From Ensifer adhaerens (GTDB lineage Bacteria; Pseudomonadota; Alphaproteobacteria; Rhizobiales; Rhizobiaceae), in contig OCMG01000001.1 of NCBI GenBank assembly GCA_900215285.1, positions 62,001 to 126,000 of the forward strand: a stretch of DNA of 64,000 bases. The letters run 5' to 3'. The first letter of the stretch is position 1, and every line of letters begins with the position of its first letter. Both the position numbers and the translations under genes were made by a program. The notes below the pieces were generated by a model. The model ran no database searches and was not told the origin of the DNA. It saw only the letters and a list, made by a program, of their open reading frames with translations. This document shows, one piece after another, positions 1-6,987 of this stretch.

Positions 1-287
1 TTGAAGCCTGCGACCCCCAGAATGCCGAGCACGACGAAGGCGATGGCGTTGCGCCGGAGCGCCTGCCACCCTCCACGCTCGACAATGCCCATCCAGACGA
101 AGATGGCTGCGGCGGCAATGACGAAGCGCCCGGCGGCGGCCGTCCATGGCGGCAGGTCATGAAGCGCAATCCGCGTCGCCTCGAAGCTCGATCCCCAGAA
201 AATGGCGGCCGTGGCGCTGAGCAGGAATGCGACACGTTCACGTGACGCGGCGGGCTCGGAAGGCATTTCGATATCGGTGACGGTCAT
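1..287 (-). CDS. EamA/DMT-family transporter, N-terminal part (runs off the left edge)
   Basis: Reading leftward from the ATG at 287 gives an open frame to base 1. After a short polar leader it contains a hydrophobic helix with the motif FWGSSFEATRIAL, followed by PPWTAAAGRFVIAA and a second hydrophobic helix. The W-G-S/T-xF segment at the end of helix 1 and the arginine-containing P..(A/F)xRF loop are typical of EamA drug/metabolite transporters, which are ten-helix inner-membrane exporters. Only about 95 residues are in the window, so the substrate cannot be guessed. The gene is divergent from the LysR regulator at 386, with a 98-base shared upstream region, so that regulator may control it. 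Confidence 0.8.
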   Translation of the reverse strand, partial: MTVTDIEMPSEPAASRERVAFLLSATAAIFWGSSFEATRIALHDLPPWTAAAGRFVIAAAAIFVWMGIVERGGWQALRRNAIAFVVLGILGVAGF

Positions 288-366
288 GGGAGCAGTCCTC
301 AGGTCGAAGTTGCCCTTGAATTGCATTCCTTTTCCTGTGCCGATATAGAATAAGCTCGAAGATCGT

Positions 367-376
367 TTTTCGAAAA
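367..376. promoter_or_regulatory. Perfect palindrome between the exporter and LysR genes
   Basis: TTTTCGAAAA lies 10 bases before the LysR start codon, in the region shared with the divergent exporter gene. A near copy, TTTTCGGAAAA, is found at 1350-1360 before the hydrolase gene downstream. LysR proteins commonly bind dyads in their own divergent promoter, so this is a candidate binding site. The assignment is inference from position and repetition only. Confidence 0.35.
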
Positions 377-385
377 TGGAAAGCC

Positions 386-1297
386 ATGCAGCGGCTGAAC
401 TGGGATGACATCCGCCTTTTCCTGGCGCTTGCCCGTGAGGGCACCCTGTCGGGCGCGGCCCAATCGCTGGGCATTGGCGTGGCGACGATCTCCCGGCGCA
501 TCGACCGCATCGAACACGCCATCGGCCTGCCATTGTTCCTGCGCAGCCAGCAAGGCTATGCGCTGACCGACCAGGGGGCGGCGCTCCTTCCGCGCGCCGA
601 GCGGATGGAGCTTGCCGAACACGAAATGCGGGCCGAGGCCGCGCTTCAGGTCGACATTCGCGGCAAGGTACGGGTCGCGAGCGTCGAGACCCTGCTCCTG
701 CCAGTGGTGATTCCGGCGCTCGAGCCGCTGCTGCAGGCCAATCCGGGGCTTGATGTCGAGGTGATCTATTCGCCCACAACCGTCAATCTGCACCGCCACG
801 ATGCTGATCTGGCATTGCGCATGGTCGTTCCGCAAGGCGGTAATTTGCTAGTGCGCCGCCTGGCTACGATGGGTTTCGGTCTCTATGGGCCCGCCGATGG
901 CAGTCTGCCGACGAGGCATGTCACCTGGCCCGAGCTCGCGGGCGTCGAGACGCTGCTGAACTGGTCGCGGTCATTCAGCACGGCCGAGACCAGCCGCTTT
1001 TCGGCAAATACGCTGGAATCGCTTCTGGAGGCCGTGCGGCGCGGCATCGGGGTCGGAGTACTGCCGCACTTCCTGGCATGCCAGGCGGGGCTGCGCCTGA
1101 TTACCGACGAGCTTCCCCAGGGAGGCAAGATGGAGCGCCCTGTCGTGCTGGCCACGCATGCCGAACTTGCGGCTTCGCGCCGCGTCCGCGTGGTTGCCGA
1201 TGCGATTGCCGAAAAGGTGCTGGCGTTCCGCCGGCAACTTGAAACCGGTGTGCCCTCTTCCTCCGGTTCCGGCGAGGATCTGCAAGCTTCGGTGTGA
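386..1297 (+). CDS. LysR-family transcriptional regulator
   Basis: The 303-residue product has the usual LysR length and layout. An N-terminal winged helix-turn-helix occupies about residues 5-65 (WDDIRLFLALAREGTLSGAA, then SRRIDRIEHAIGLPLFLR), followed by a linker helix and a periplasmic-binding-like effector domain. The effector domain is of the short substrate-binding type, with the GIGVGVLP motif near residue 220. It sits head to head with an EamA exporter and upstream of a decarboxylase/hydrolase fusion and a YciI protein. Palindromes of the form TTTTCGnAAAA lie both in its own upstream region and before the hydrolase, which suggests it controls those genes. The effector is unknown. Confidence 0.9.
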   Translation: MQRLNWDDIRLFLALAREGTLSGAAQSLGIGVATISRRIDRIEHAIGLPLFLRSQQGYALTDQGAALLPRAERMELAEHEMRAEAALQVDIRGKVRVASVETLLLPVVIPALEPLLQANPGLDVEVIYSPTTVNLHRHDADLALRMVVPQGGNLLVRRLATMGFGLYGPADGSLPTRHVTWPELAGVETLLNWSRSFSTAETSRFSANTLESLLEAVRRGIGVGVLPHFLACQAGLRLITDELPQGGKMERPVVLATHAELAASRRVRVVADAIAEKVLAFRRQLETGVPSSSGSGEDLQASV

Positions 1298-1349
1298 CAG
1301 CGCGCGCCCCCGCGCCCAAATCGACTGCGATCTTGCTCCCCGCTTTCTA

Positions 1350-1387
1350 TTTTCGGAAAACAGTCTGCGAAAATTCTCTGTAGAATT
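1350..1387. promoter_or_regulatory. Dyad symmetries upstream of the hydrolase fusion
   Basis: This AT-richer stretch holds TTTTCGGAAAA (1350-1360), a near copy of the palindrome before the LysR gene, and an inverted repeat AATTC-tctgta-GAATT (1372-1387). Both lie 60 to 100 bases before the likely ATG at 1446, where an activator would bind. They are candidate LysR sites. Confidence 0.35.
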
Positions 1388-1445
1388 TCGGGAAATGAAA
1401 ATCAGACTGTTGACCTATCGACATCAACAGGATTGGAACACCATC

Positions 1446-2600
1446 ATGGAACAGGAAAAAATCGGCTGGAAGGAGCTCACGGCAATCGACGGGCATCGCG
1501 GCGAACAGACGGTGGCGACCATTGCCGAGTCATCCGCCGTCCTTGCCGAAAACCTGGTAAGCCACGCATTCGGCAGCATATTTTCTCAGACCGGCCTGCC
1601 GCGCCGCGAGCGCGAACTCGTAACATTAGGCGTGCTCGGCGCCATCGGCGGCGCCGAACCGCAATTGCGCGTACATCTCGACGCTGCGCTTCGGGTCGGG
1701 GCGCATCCCGACGAACTTGTTGCACTTGCCGAACATCTGTCCATCTATGCCGGTTATCCCCGCGCGCTCAACGTGCTGCGTGAAGTGCGCGGGTCCGTGC
1801 TGAACGCAGGGGGCCCCGCGCTGATGAAGACGCGCAAGCTGATGCTCGGCGATCATCAGACGCGCGTTTTCGACAGCGCCAGCGACAAGCCCGCCCTGAT
1901 CCTCGTTCACGCTCTCGGGCTCGACCACCGGATGTGGCGCGACGTCATCCCATTGATCGCCGACACGTTTCGCGTGATTGCCTATGATTTGCGCGGTTAT
2001 GGCGCTGCAGCCGGCGCGCCGACGGCGAAAGGGCTTGAAACCTATGCCGACGACCTCGTCGCCTTGCTCGACGGTCTTCAGATCGAAAGCACGCATGTGG
2101 TCGGATTGTCGCTGGGCGGATCGATCGCGCAGCAAGTGGCGCTCATGAAACCAGAACGGATGAAATCTCTGACCATCGTTGCATCGACCGCCTGGTCCTT
2201 CGACGCATTTGAGCAGCGGGCGCTTGCAGCGGAACGCGACGGCATGGAGGCGCAAATCATTCCCAGCCTCACACGCTGGTTCCGCCCCGAAGACCTGGCG
2301 CGAAACGGCTGGGCGGTGCGCTATGCGCGAGACGCGGTCGAGCGTGCATTCGTCGCCGATTGGGTGGCCGGCTGGCATGCGCTCGCCACGATCACGACAG
2401 GCGAGCGGCTCGGCAAGATCCGGGTTCCGACCCATGTGATTGCGGGCGAAAAGGACGCATCCACGCCGCCGGACCTGATGAAGCGGATGTTGGAGGTACC
2501 CGACGCGACCTATTCCGAAATCGCAGGCGCGCCGCACATGGTGTCCCTCACGCATCCCGCCCCCTTGGCAGAGGCAATCATGCGCGGCATCGCCGCCTGA
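1446..2600 (+). CDS. Carboxymuconolactone decarboxylase-like / alpha-beta hydrolase fusion protein
   Basis: The 384-residue protein has two parts. Residues about 1-120 resemble a carboxymuconolactone decarboxylase domain (LPRRERELVTLGVLGAIGG, then HLDAALRVGAHPDEL and AEHLSIYAGYPRALN). The rest is an alpha/beta hydrolase with the nucleophile elbow GLSLGGS, an acidic residue in GEKDAS and the catalytic histidine in GAPHMV. The same two activities are fused in PcaL-type proteins of the protocatechuate branch, but with the hydrolase first; here the order is reversed. The decarboxylase half has no CxxC, so it is not an AhpD-type peroxidase. An in-frame ATG also exists at 1395. The start at 1446 gives a normal decarboxylase N terminus. 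The exact substrate is unproven. Confidence 0.8.
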   Translation: MEQEKIGWKELTAIDGHRGEQTVATIAESSAVLAENLVSHAFGSIFSQTGLPRRERELVTLGVLGAIGGAEPQLRVHLDAALRVGAHPDELVALAEHLSIYAGYPRALNVLREVRGSVLNAGGPALMKTRKLMLGDHQTRVFDSASDKPALILVHALGLDHRMWRDVIPLIADTFRVIAYDLRGYGAAAGAPTAKGLETYADDLVALLDGLQIESTHVVGLSLGGSIAQQVALMKPERMKSLTIVASTAWSFDAFEQRALAAERDGMEAQIIPSLTRWFRPEDLARNGWAVRYARDAVERAFVADWVAGWHALATITTGERLGKIRVPTHVIAGEKDASTPPDLMKRMLEVPDATYSEIAGAPHMVSLTHPAPLAEAIMRGIAA

Positions 2601-2636
2601 GTACGCCGGCAATCATATCACTTGAACGGAAGGAAT

Positions 2637-2942
2637 ATGCCAATGTTTATCGTTTCATTGACCTACAAGGTGCCGCTTGCGGAAATCGACGCCAACCTCG
2701 AGGCCCATCGCCGCTTTCTGGATCGGAACTTTGCAAGCGGCATCTTTCTCGCCTCGGGCCCGAAGGAGCCGCGCACCGGCGGGATCATCCTCGCGCCGGG
2801 AGCCGACAGGCAGGCTCTGGAACAGGTACTTGCTGGGGACCCGTTCCATTACCTGGGCCTTGCCGACTACGCCATCGACGCAGTCCGTCTGACGCGATTT
2901 GCGGATGACCTGCCGGAAGCGTGCCGCGACCGCCTGCGTTGA
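2637..2942 (+). CDS. YciI-family protein
   Basis: This 101-residue protein starts at ATG 2637 behind a good AAGGA ribosome site. It has the YciI/DGPF ferredoxin-like fold pattern: a first strand MFIVSLTYK, a conserved HRRFLDRNF helix, LASGPKEPRTGG, then DPFHYLGLADYAI. Members are small dimeric enzymes or accessory proteins, often found with lactone or aromatic degradation genes, with a conserved His and Asp in the active site. It lies 36 bases after the decarboxylase/hydrolase gene and is probably co-transcribed. No specific reaction is claimed. Confidence 0.85.
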   Translation: MPMFIVSLTYKVPLAEIDANLEAHRRFLDRNFASGIFLASGPKEPRTGGIILAPGADRQALEQVLAGDPFHYLGLADYAIDAVRLTRFADDLPEACRDRLR

Positions 2943-3024
2943 TCGATACGGCGGACAGTCTCCAGGGACAGCTGTCGCTCTGCCGGACGCGGCCTTTCCA
3001 AACTGCGTCTCGGCGGCGACAAGC

Positions 3025-4208
3025 CTATCCAAATTGGTAGTCGGGCAAGTCCAGATCGTCTTTCAGACTGTTGCCAAGCATCAGGTCGCTGGCGCCGGGG
3101 ATGCTCATCAGCTTGCTGGCCTGGTTGCGAAACCAGACGCCGAGATCGGTACTCGGCACAAAGGTCGAGGCGAAATTCTCAGCCGATCTTTGCTTGGTTT
3201 CGAGGAGGGGTCGCAGACGGTCCTCGTAGGCGGGAAAGGCAACGCGATAGTCACCGTTTGCGCGATGCAGCTCGCCCGCAAGGACATAGGCTTCAATCAT
3301 GGCAAGGCCAGTCCCTTCACCGGCCAGAAGCGAAACGGCGGCTGCGGCATCCCCCAGCAGCGCGACGCGCCCCTTGCGCCAGCGCGGCATCTTGATCTGG
3401 CTCATCCTGTCGAAATAGATCGCTTCGGCGCCCACAAGCGCCCGCATGATAGCGGGGATTTCCCACCCGAGCCCCTGAAACTCCTTCGTCACCAAGGCGA
3501 CAATTTCCTCCTTGTTTCCGCAATGGTCCGTGCGGCCAGGATCACAGCGGAACACGAGCAGAAAAAGGGTGCGATCCTCACGCAGCGCAAACCGCGCCAC
3601 CTGATGCGAGGGCGCGGCAAAGATGACATAAGCATCCTCGTCGCGCGGTCGGTATCCGGCGATCTCGAATGCGGCAACGGCATATCCGAGATAGGTTTTG
3701 AACTGTGGCTCGTCGCCGAAGCACAACGCCCGCACACCGGAATGCTGACCGTCCGCACCAATGACGAGGTCGAACTGTTCGACCGCGCCGTCAGCGAAGC
3801 TGACCTTTACGCCCCCCTCTTCTTCATGCAGCGCGGCGATGCGCGAACCAAAGCGTGTCTCCGCCGGCCTTCGAGCGTTTCGAAAATCGTTCTGGCAAGC
3901 GCGCTTCGCTGGATGGAAACGAAATCGCCGGCGACCGAACGCGTGCTCTCGGTGGAAAAGGCGCCCGCCCTCTCACCCTTCGCATTGACGAAGCGCACTT
4001 CCTTGCGTTCGTAACCGCGCTCGAGCAAAGTCGATTCGATGCCCATCTTGCGCGCCACTTGGTAGCCCAGTCCCCAGAAGTCTACGAGGTAGCCGCCGGT
4101 CCGAAATTTGGGCGCCTGCTCGATCAGGACGGGCTGGTGGCCAGAACGTGCAAGCCAATAGGCCAAGGTCGTGCCGGCGATACCAGCACCGCTGATGCCA
4201 ATTTTCAT
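3025..4208 (-). pseudogene. FAD-dependent aromatic-ring monooxygenase, interrupted by a single-base frameshift
   Basis: The frame starting at ATG 4208 (ribosome site GAGGGA) begins MKIGISGAGIAGTTLAYWL, the Rossmann FAD-binding motif of PHBH-type flavoprotein monooxygenases. After about 113 residues it runs into a stop. The continuation in another frame (AALHEEEGGVKVSF, GADGQHSGVRALCFG, then GRVALLGDAAAAVSLLAGEG, the second FAD motif) completes a protein of about 394 residues. Restoring one G next to the GG at 3866-3867 gives one continuous frame. Gene length and both cofactor motifs are otherwise intact, so this is a recent mutation or a sequencing error. It is divergent from the TetR gene at 4312, a common pairing in which the regulator senses the hydroxylase substrate. 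Confidence 0.8.
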
Positions 4209-4242
4209 GATCGATCCCTCGTGAAGATGATTTCGAACGATC

Positions 4243-4274
4243 TGTACCGTTTGTTTGCACCACTGGTACAAACG
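4243..4274. promoter_or_regulatory. Candidate TetR operator between the monooxygenase and TetR genes
   Basis: Two overlapping perfect inverted repeats occupy this site: TGTACC (4243-4248) with GGTACA (4265-4270), and CGTTTGT (4248-4254) with ACAAACG (4268-4274). It is centred in the 103-base divergent intergenic region, where a TetR repressor would block both promoters. The TACC/GGTA half-sites recall the operators near 5197 and 14111. Confidence 0.55.
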
Positions 4275-4311
4275 CTTGTCAAAAGGGTCCGGCCTGCGCT
4301 GAGGGACGTCA

Positions 4312-4935
4312 ATGAGCCGAAACCGACTTGAGAATCTGGATCCCGAAAAGCAGCGCGTCCTGTTCGAGGCTGCAGGGGCCGAGTTCGCGGCCCATGGATT
4401 TGACAGCGCCTCGCTCAATCGCATTCTCGAAAAGTCAGGGATCGGAAAGAGCACGCTCTATTACTATTTCGACGACAAGGCGGATCTCTTCACGACTATG
4501 GTGGAACGGGCGATTGCCCTCCTCTTTCGCCAGATCGGCAGTTTCGATCCCGAAGCACTGACGGCCGAGGCGTTCTGGCTCGAACTGGAGGGTCGTTACA
4601 GCAAAGCCGTGACGATTGTGAACGCGAACAACTGGCTCGTCCGCTTCGGCCACATCTTTTACGCCCTGCGCGGCCAGCCCAAGACGAGCGCTGCCACCAA
4701 CCGGCTCTTTCAATCTGTCCGCCAATGGGTCGGCCGCCTGATCGCCCGGGGCCAGGACATTGGCGTCGTTCGATCGGATCTGCCGGAATCGCTCCTCATC
4801 GACCTCACGATGGGCCTTCTCGAGACCCTCGACCGCTGGGTGGTCGGGCATTGGAGCGAGCTGTTGCTTTCCCAAAGGGAGGCAATGCCCGCCGAACACA
4901 TGGCGCTGCTGCGCGAGCTTCTGGCGCCTAAATAG
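4312..4935 (+). CDS. TetR/AcrR-family transcriptional regulator
   Basis: The 207-residue protein has the TetR N-terminal helix-turn-helix (FEAAGAEFAAHGFDSASLNRILEK, followed by GIGKSTLYYYFDDKADLF) and a helical ligand-binding domain of normal length. It is transcribed away from the frameshifted FAD monooxygenase, with inverted repeats between them, so it most likely represses that gene until its aromatic ligand is present. The monooxygenase disruption may leave it without a working target. The ligand is unknown. Confidence 0.9.
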   Translation: MSRNRLENLDPEKQRVLFEAAGAEFAAHGFDSASLNRILEKSGIGKSTLYYYFDDKADLFTTMVERAIALLFRQIGSFDPEALTAEAFWLELEGRYSKAVTIVNANNWLVRFGHIFYALRGQPKTSAATNRLFQSVRQWVGRLIARGQDIGVVRSDLPESLLIDLTMGLLETLDRWVVGHWSELLLSQREAMPAEHMALLRELLAPK

Positions 4936-5167
4936 CGCCCGCGGCGGCATCGTAAACTTAACGGCAACGAAGACACACCATGACGCCGGCCGAGTTTGTC
5001 GGTCACGCTCGGGCGATTGTCGCCCATAGTTTCATCGCCTCTGAACGCAATTCGCGATGATAGTCGGATGAGGTGTTGTGGCGGGGGATATGGGTTTCAG
5101 CCCTTCCATGCTCGCCCAGATGCTAGTGTCTTTTTCGGTGACGTTCAGTTACCAGCCGAGCGCACTC
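4936..5167. other. Non-coding stretch before the dsrE promoter
   Basis: No credible gene was seen on either strand between the TetR stop and the promoter at 5168. Short open frames here have no ribosome site or family resemblance. The segment marks the change from the TetR/monooxygenase module to the dsrE cluster. Confidence 0.4.
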
Positions 5168-5208
5168 TTGACGACGGCACGCCTTCGTCGTATTGTACCG
5201 AACGGTCC
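5168..5208 (+). promoter_or_regulatory. Sigma-70-like promoter with overlapping TetR-type operator
   Basis: TTGACG (5168-5173) and TATTGT (5191-5196) are separated by 17 bases, an optimal promoter spacing. The palindrome ACCGAACGGT (5197-5206), extended to GTACCGAACGGTCC, lies directly against the -10 box. It resembles TetR-family operators of the TACCGnnCGGTA kind and is well placed for repression by the TetR protein encoded at 6409. A decayed copy of the same promoter is at 6229-6257, where the -10 hexamer has been lost. Confidence 0.55.
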
Positions 5209-5258
5209 ATCCAAAGCTCGACGACATCCGCCGAGCCTCACGTCACAGAGGAGTTTCC

Positions 5259-5633
5259 ATGAAGACTGCGATTGTCGTATTTTCCGATCCCAAGTCCGGC
5301 AGCGACGAAGCGGTCGGGCGCTTGTTCAACGCGCTGGCCGCGGCGTACGACCTCAAACAGAAGAACGAGCACGTCGAGATCGTGTTCCAGGGAGCAGGCA
5401 CGCGCTGGGCGGGTGTGCTTACCCAGAAGGATCACCCGGCCCACGCGCTCTACAAGGCCGTCCAGGATAAGGTGGTGGGTGTCTCGTCTGGATGCGCGGA
5501 CGTCTTCGGTGCGCGTGCAGACGCCGAGAAGAACGGATTCTCCCTGATCACCACGAACCAGGTGCCGGGCACGTCCGGCCTTCCGAGCCTCGCGGCGTAC
5601 GCGAAGGACGGCTATTCCGTGCTCACCTTCTGA
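5259..5633 (+). CDS. DsrE-family protein
   Basis: The 124-residue protein begins at ATG 5259 behind the ribosome site AGAGGAG. It shows the DsrE/YchN fold pattern: MKTAIVVFSDPKSGSDEAVGRLFNALAAA at the start, VEIVFQGAGTRW, a VGVSSGCADVFGA segment carrying the usual single cysteine of the family, and a final GYSVLTF strand. DsrE proteins carry sulfur or act as small-molecule-binding partners. This one is in a TetR-controlled cluster with an NTF2-like protein and a PNPOx-FNR reductase, so a redox or stress role is plausible but unproven. A deleted second copy of the same gene lies at 6216-6397. Confidence 0.8.
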   Translation: MKTAIVVFSDPKSGSDEAVGRLFNALAAAYDLKQKNEHVEIVFQGAGTRWAGVLTQKDHPAHALYKAVQDKVVGVSSGCADVFGARADAEKNGFSLITTNQVPGTSGLPSLAAYAKDGYSVLTF

Positions 5634-5646
5634 TGCATCCGAGGAT

Positions 5647-5676
5647 CGCAGCACGCTTGGTACGCGGCGTGCTGCG
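5647..5676 (+). terminator. Strong hairpin after dsrE
   Basis: CGCAGCACGC (5647-5656) pairs perfectly with GCGTGCTGCG (5667-5676) across a 10-base loop, starting 13 bases after the dsrE stop. No T-run follows directly, so it may be a processing or attenuation hairpin rather than a classical terminator. An almost identical hairpin follows the dsrE remnant at 6349-6378. Confidence 0.5.
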
Positions 5677-5713
5677 GTCAAACAGTTGCGTCCCATTTTT
5701 CCAGGAGAGATTC

Positions 5714-6211
5714 ATGACAAACAGATCAGTTCCTTTAACTTCTTCGCGTCGTGAGATGCTGGTGGCCTCCGCCGCATTGTTCGCCACCGGTATCGGTGGC
5801 CTCGGACAGGTGCATGCACAGGGCACGACCGAGATGCCTCTGCCCCGCCGTCCGGAAGACGTGACCCCGTACATTTCGAGCGCCATCACCGCGGGTGACC
5901 TCGACGCCGCCATGAAAATCTACGTTGCAGACGCGGTTTTCGTGACCAAGCCCGGCACCGCCGTGCAAGGCCACGAGGCCATTCGTGCGACATTGTCCGA
6001 ATTCATGCAGTTGAAGCTGCCTATCAAGGCGACTGACAAACACGTCGTGGTCAGTGGAGATGTCGCGCTCGTTATCTCCGAATGGGTCATGGAAGGCAAC
6101 GGGCCTGACGGTAAGCCCTTGAAATTGTCGGGAACGTCCTCCGATGTCGTCCGCCGGGAAGCGGATGGGGTTTGGCGCTTCGTGATCGACAACCCATTCG
6201 GTACTATCTGA
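5714..6211 (+). CDS. Secreted NTF2-like (SgcJ/EcaC-type) protein with Tat-like signal
   Basis: The 165-residue protein starts at ATG 5714 behind CCAGGAGAG. Its N terminus has a twin-arginine stretch (SSRREMLVASAALFATG) ending in VHAQG, which looks like a Tat or Sec signal peptide with cleavage after HA. The mature part fits the cystatin/NTF2-like fold: YISSAITAGDLDAAMKIY, then DAVFVTKPGTAVQGHEAIRA, and DVVRREADGVWRFVIDNPFG at the end. Such proteins bind small ligands or have weak isomerase/hydrolase activity. It is downstream of dsrE and shares its promoter or a read-through transcript. The function is not known. Confidence 0.75.
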   Translation: MTNRSVPLTSSRREMLVASAALFATGIGGLGQVHAQGTTEMPLPRRPEDVTPYISSAITAGDLDAAMKIYVADAVFVTKPGTAVQGHEAIRATLSEFMQLKLPIKATDKHVVVSGDVALVISEWVMEGNGPDGKPLKLSGTSSDVVRREADGVWRFVIDNPFGTI

Positions 6212-6215
6212 ACTG

Positions 6216-6397
6216 AGACTACGCACTCTTGACGAAGGCATGCCTTGTGGCACCGAATGTTCCACAAACGTTCGGCGCGATCCGCCGGGTCTTGCGGCGT
6301 ATGCGAAGGGCGGCTATTCCGTGTGCACCTTCTGATACATCCGAAGATCGCAGCACGCCTGGTACACGGCGTGCTGCGGTCACGAACCCACACCGAG
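6216..6397 (+). pseudogene. Deleted second copy of the dsrE unit (promoter scar, 3' end and hairpin)
   Basis: This stretch repeats both ends of the dsrE unit but not its middle. Bases 6222-6284 align with the dsrE promoter and leader (CGCACTCTTGACG, then ATCCGCCG). Bases from about 6286 align with the last residues of dsrE (LAAYAKGGYSVCTF), its stop, and the hairpin CGCAGCACGC...GCGTGCTGCG (6349-6378). In the intact copy the two junction points carry the same 9-mer CCGAGCCTC, at 5231-5239 and 5583-5591. The remnant therefore looks like the product of a deletion between short direct repeats after a tandem duplication. Its -10 box is gone, so it should be silent. Confidence 0.8.
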
Positions 6398-6408
6398 GCC
6401 CGTCGACC

Positions 6409-6987
6409 ATGCCCGCTGCTCTCATCCCGAAAGAAGAAGTGCTCGCGCGACTCCTGGAGGTCTTCCGCGAGCACGGATACGAAGGTGCGTCCCTCGCGGT
6501 CCTGTCGGAAGCGACGGGCCTCGGTCGTTCGAGCCTCTACCACCACTTCCCCGGCGGAAAGGAAGAGATGGCGACGAGTGTGCTCGCCTATCTCGACGGC
6601 TTGCTCAAACAGGCGCTCTACGCGCCGCTTGAGACGAAGGCTAGTCCGAACAAGAAGCTCGACGAGATGCTCGCCGTGTTGGATGAGGTCTACGACGGTG
6701 GGACGAAGGCGTGTTTACTCGAGCGGCTCTGCGCGAGCGCGGGTCGTCCCGTCATCGGCGGTCCACTCCGTCGCTCGTTCGACCTCTGGCTGACTGCGTT
6801 TGAGACGCTTGGAGTCGACGCTGGAATTCCGCGCGCTGTCGCGCGGTCCCGCGCCGAGGACGCGCTCGGGCGCATTGAGGGGGCACTCGTGGTCGTCGCA
6901 GGGACGGGGAACAAGAGAGTGTTCGCGCGGGCGCTCAAGGACGTACGCGCGACGCTGCTCGCCAATAAGGAGACCGTGGCGTCATGA
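6409..6987 (+). CDS. TetR/AcrR-family regulator (LmrA/YxaF-like)
   Basis: The 192-residue protein starts at ATG 6409. The helix-turn-helix is LLEVFREHGYEGASLAVLSE followed by TGLGRSSLYHHFPGGKEEMA; the GGKEEM variant and the CLLERLCAS segment match the LmrA/YxaF subgroup. It is similar in its DNA-binding part to the TetR at 12997-13614. Its stop overlaps the start of the PNPOx-FNR gene by four bases (ATGA), so the two are translationally coupled. The palindrome at 5197-5206 by the dsrE promoter is its most likely operator. Confidence 0.88.
   Translation: MPAALIPKEEVLARLLEVFREHGYEGASLAVLSEATGLGRSSLYHHFPGGKEEMATSVLAYLDGLLKQALYAPLETKASPNKKLDEMLAVLDEVYDGGTKACLLERLCASAGRPVIGGPLRRSFDLWLTAFETLGVDAGIPRAVARSRAEDALGRIEGALVVVAGTGNKRVFARALKDVRATLLANKETVAS

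Noticed and set aside
1158..1445. Longer N terminus for the decarboxylase/hydrolase fusion, starting inside the LysR gene
   Set aside because: The added residues have no family resemblance and overlap the LysR coding region; ATG 1446 gives the normal domain start.
1626..2612. 328-codon minus-strand open frame
   Set aside because: It is antisense to the decarboxylase/hydrolase fusion and shows no family motifs.
2899..4014. 371-codon plus-strand open frame
   Set aside because: It is the antisense shadow of the FAD monooxygenase, whose motifs read clearly on the minus strand.
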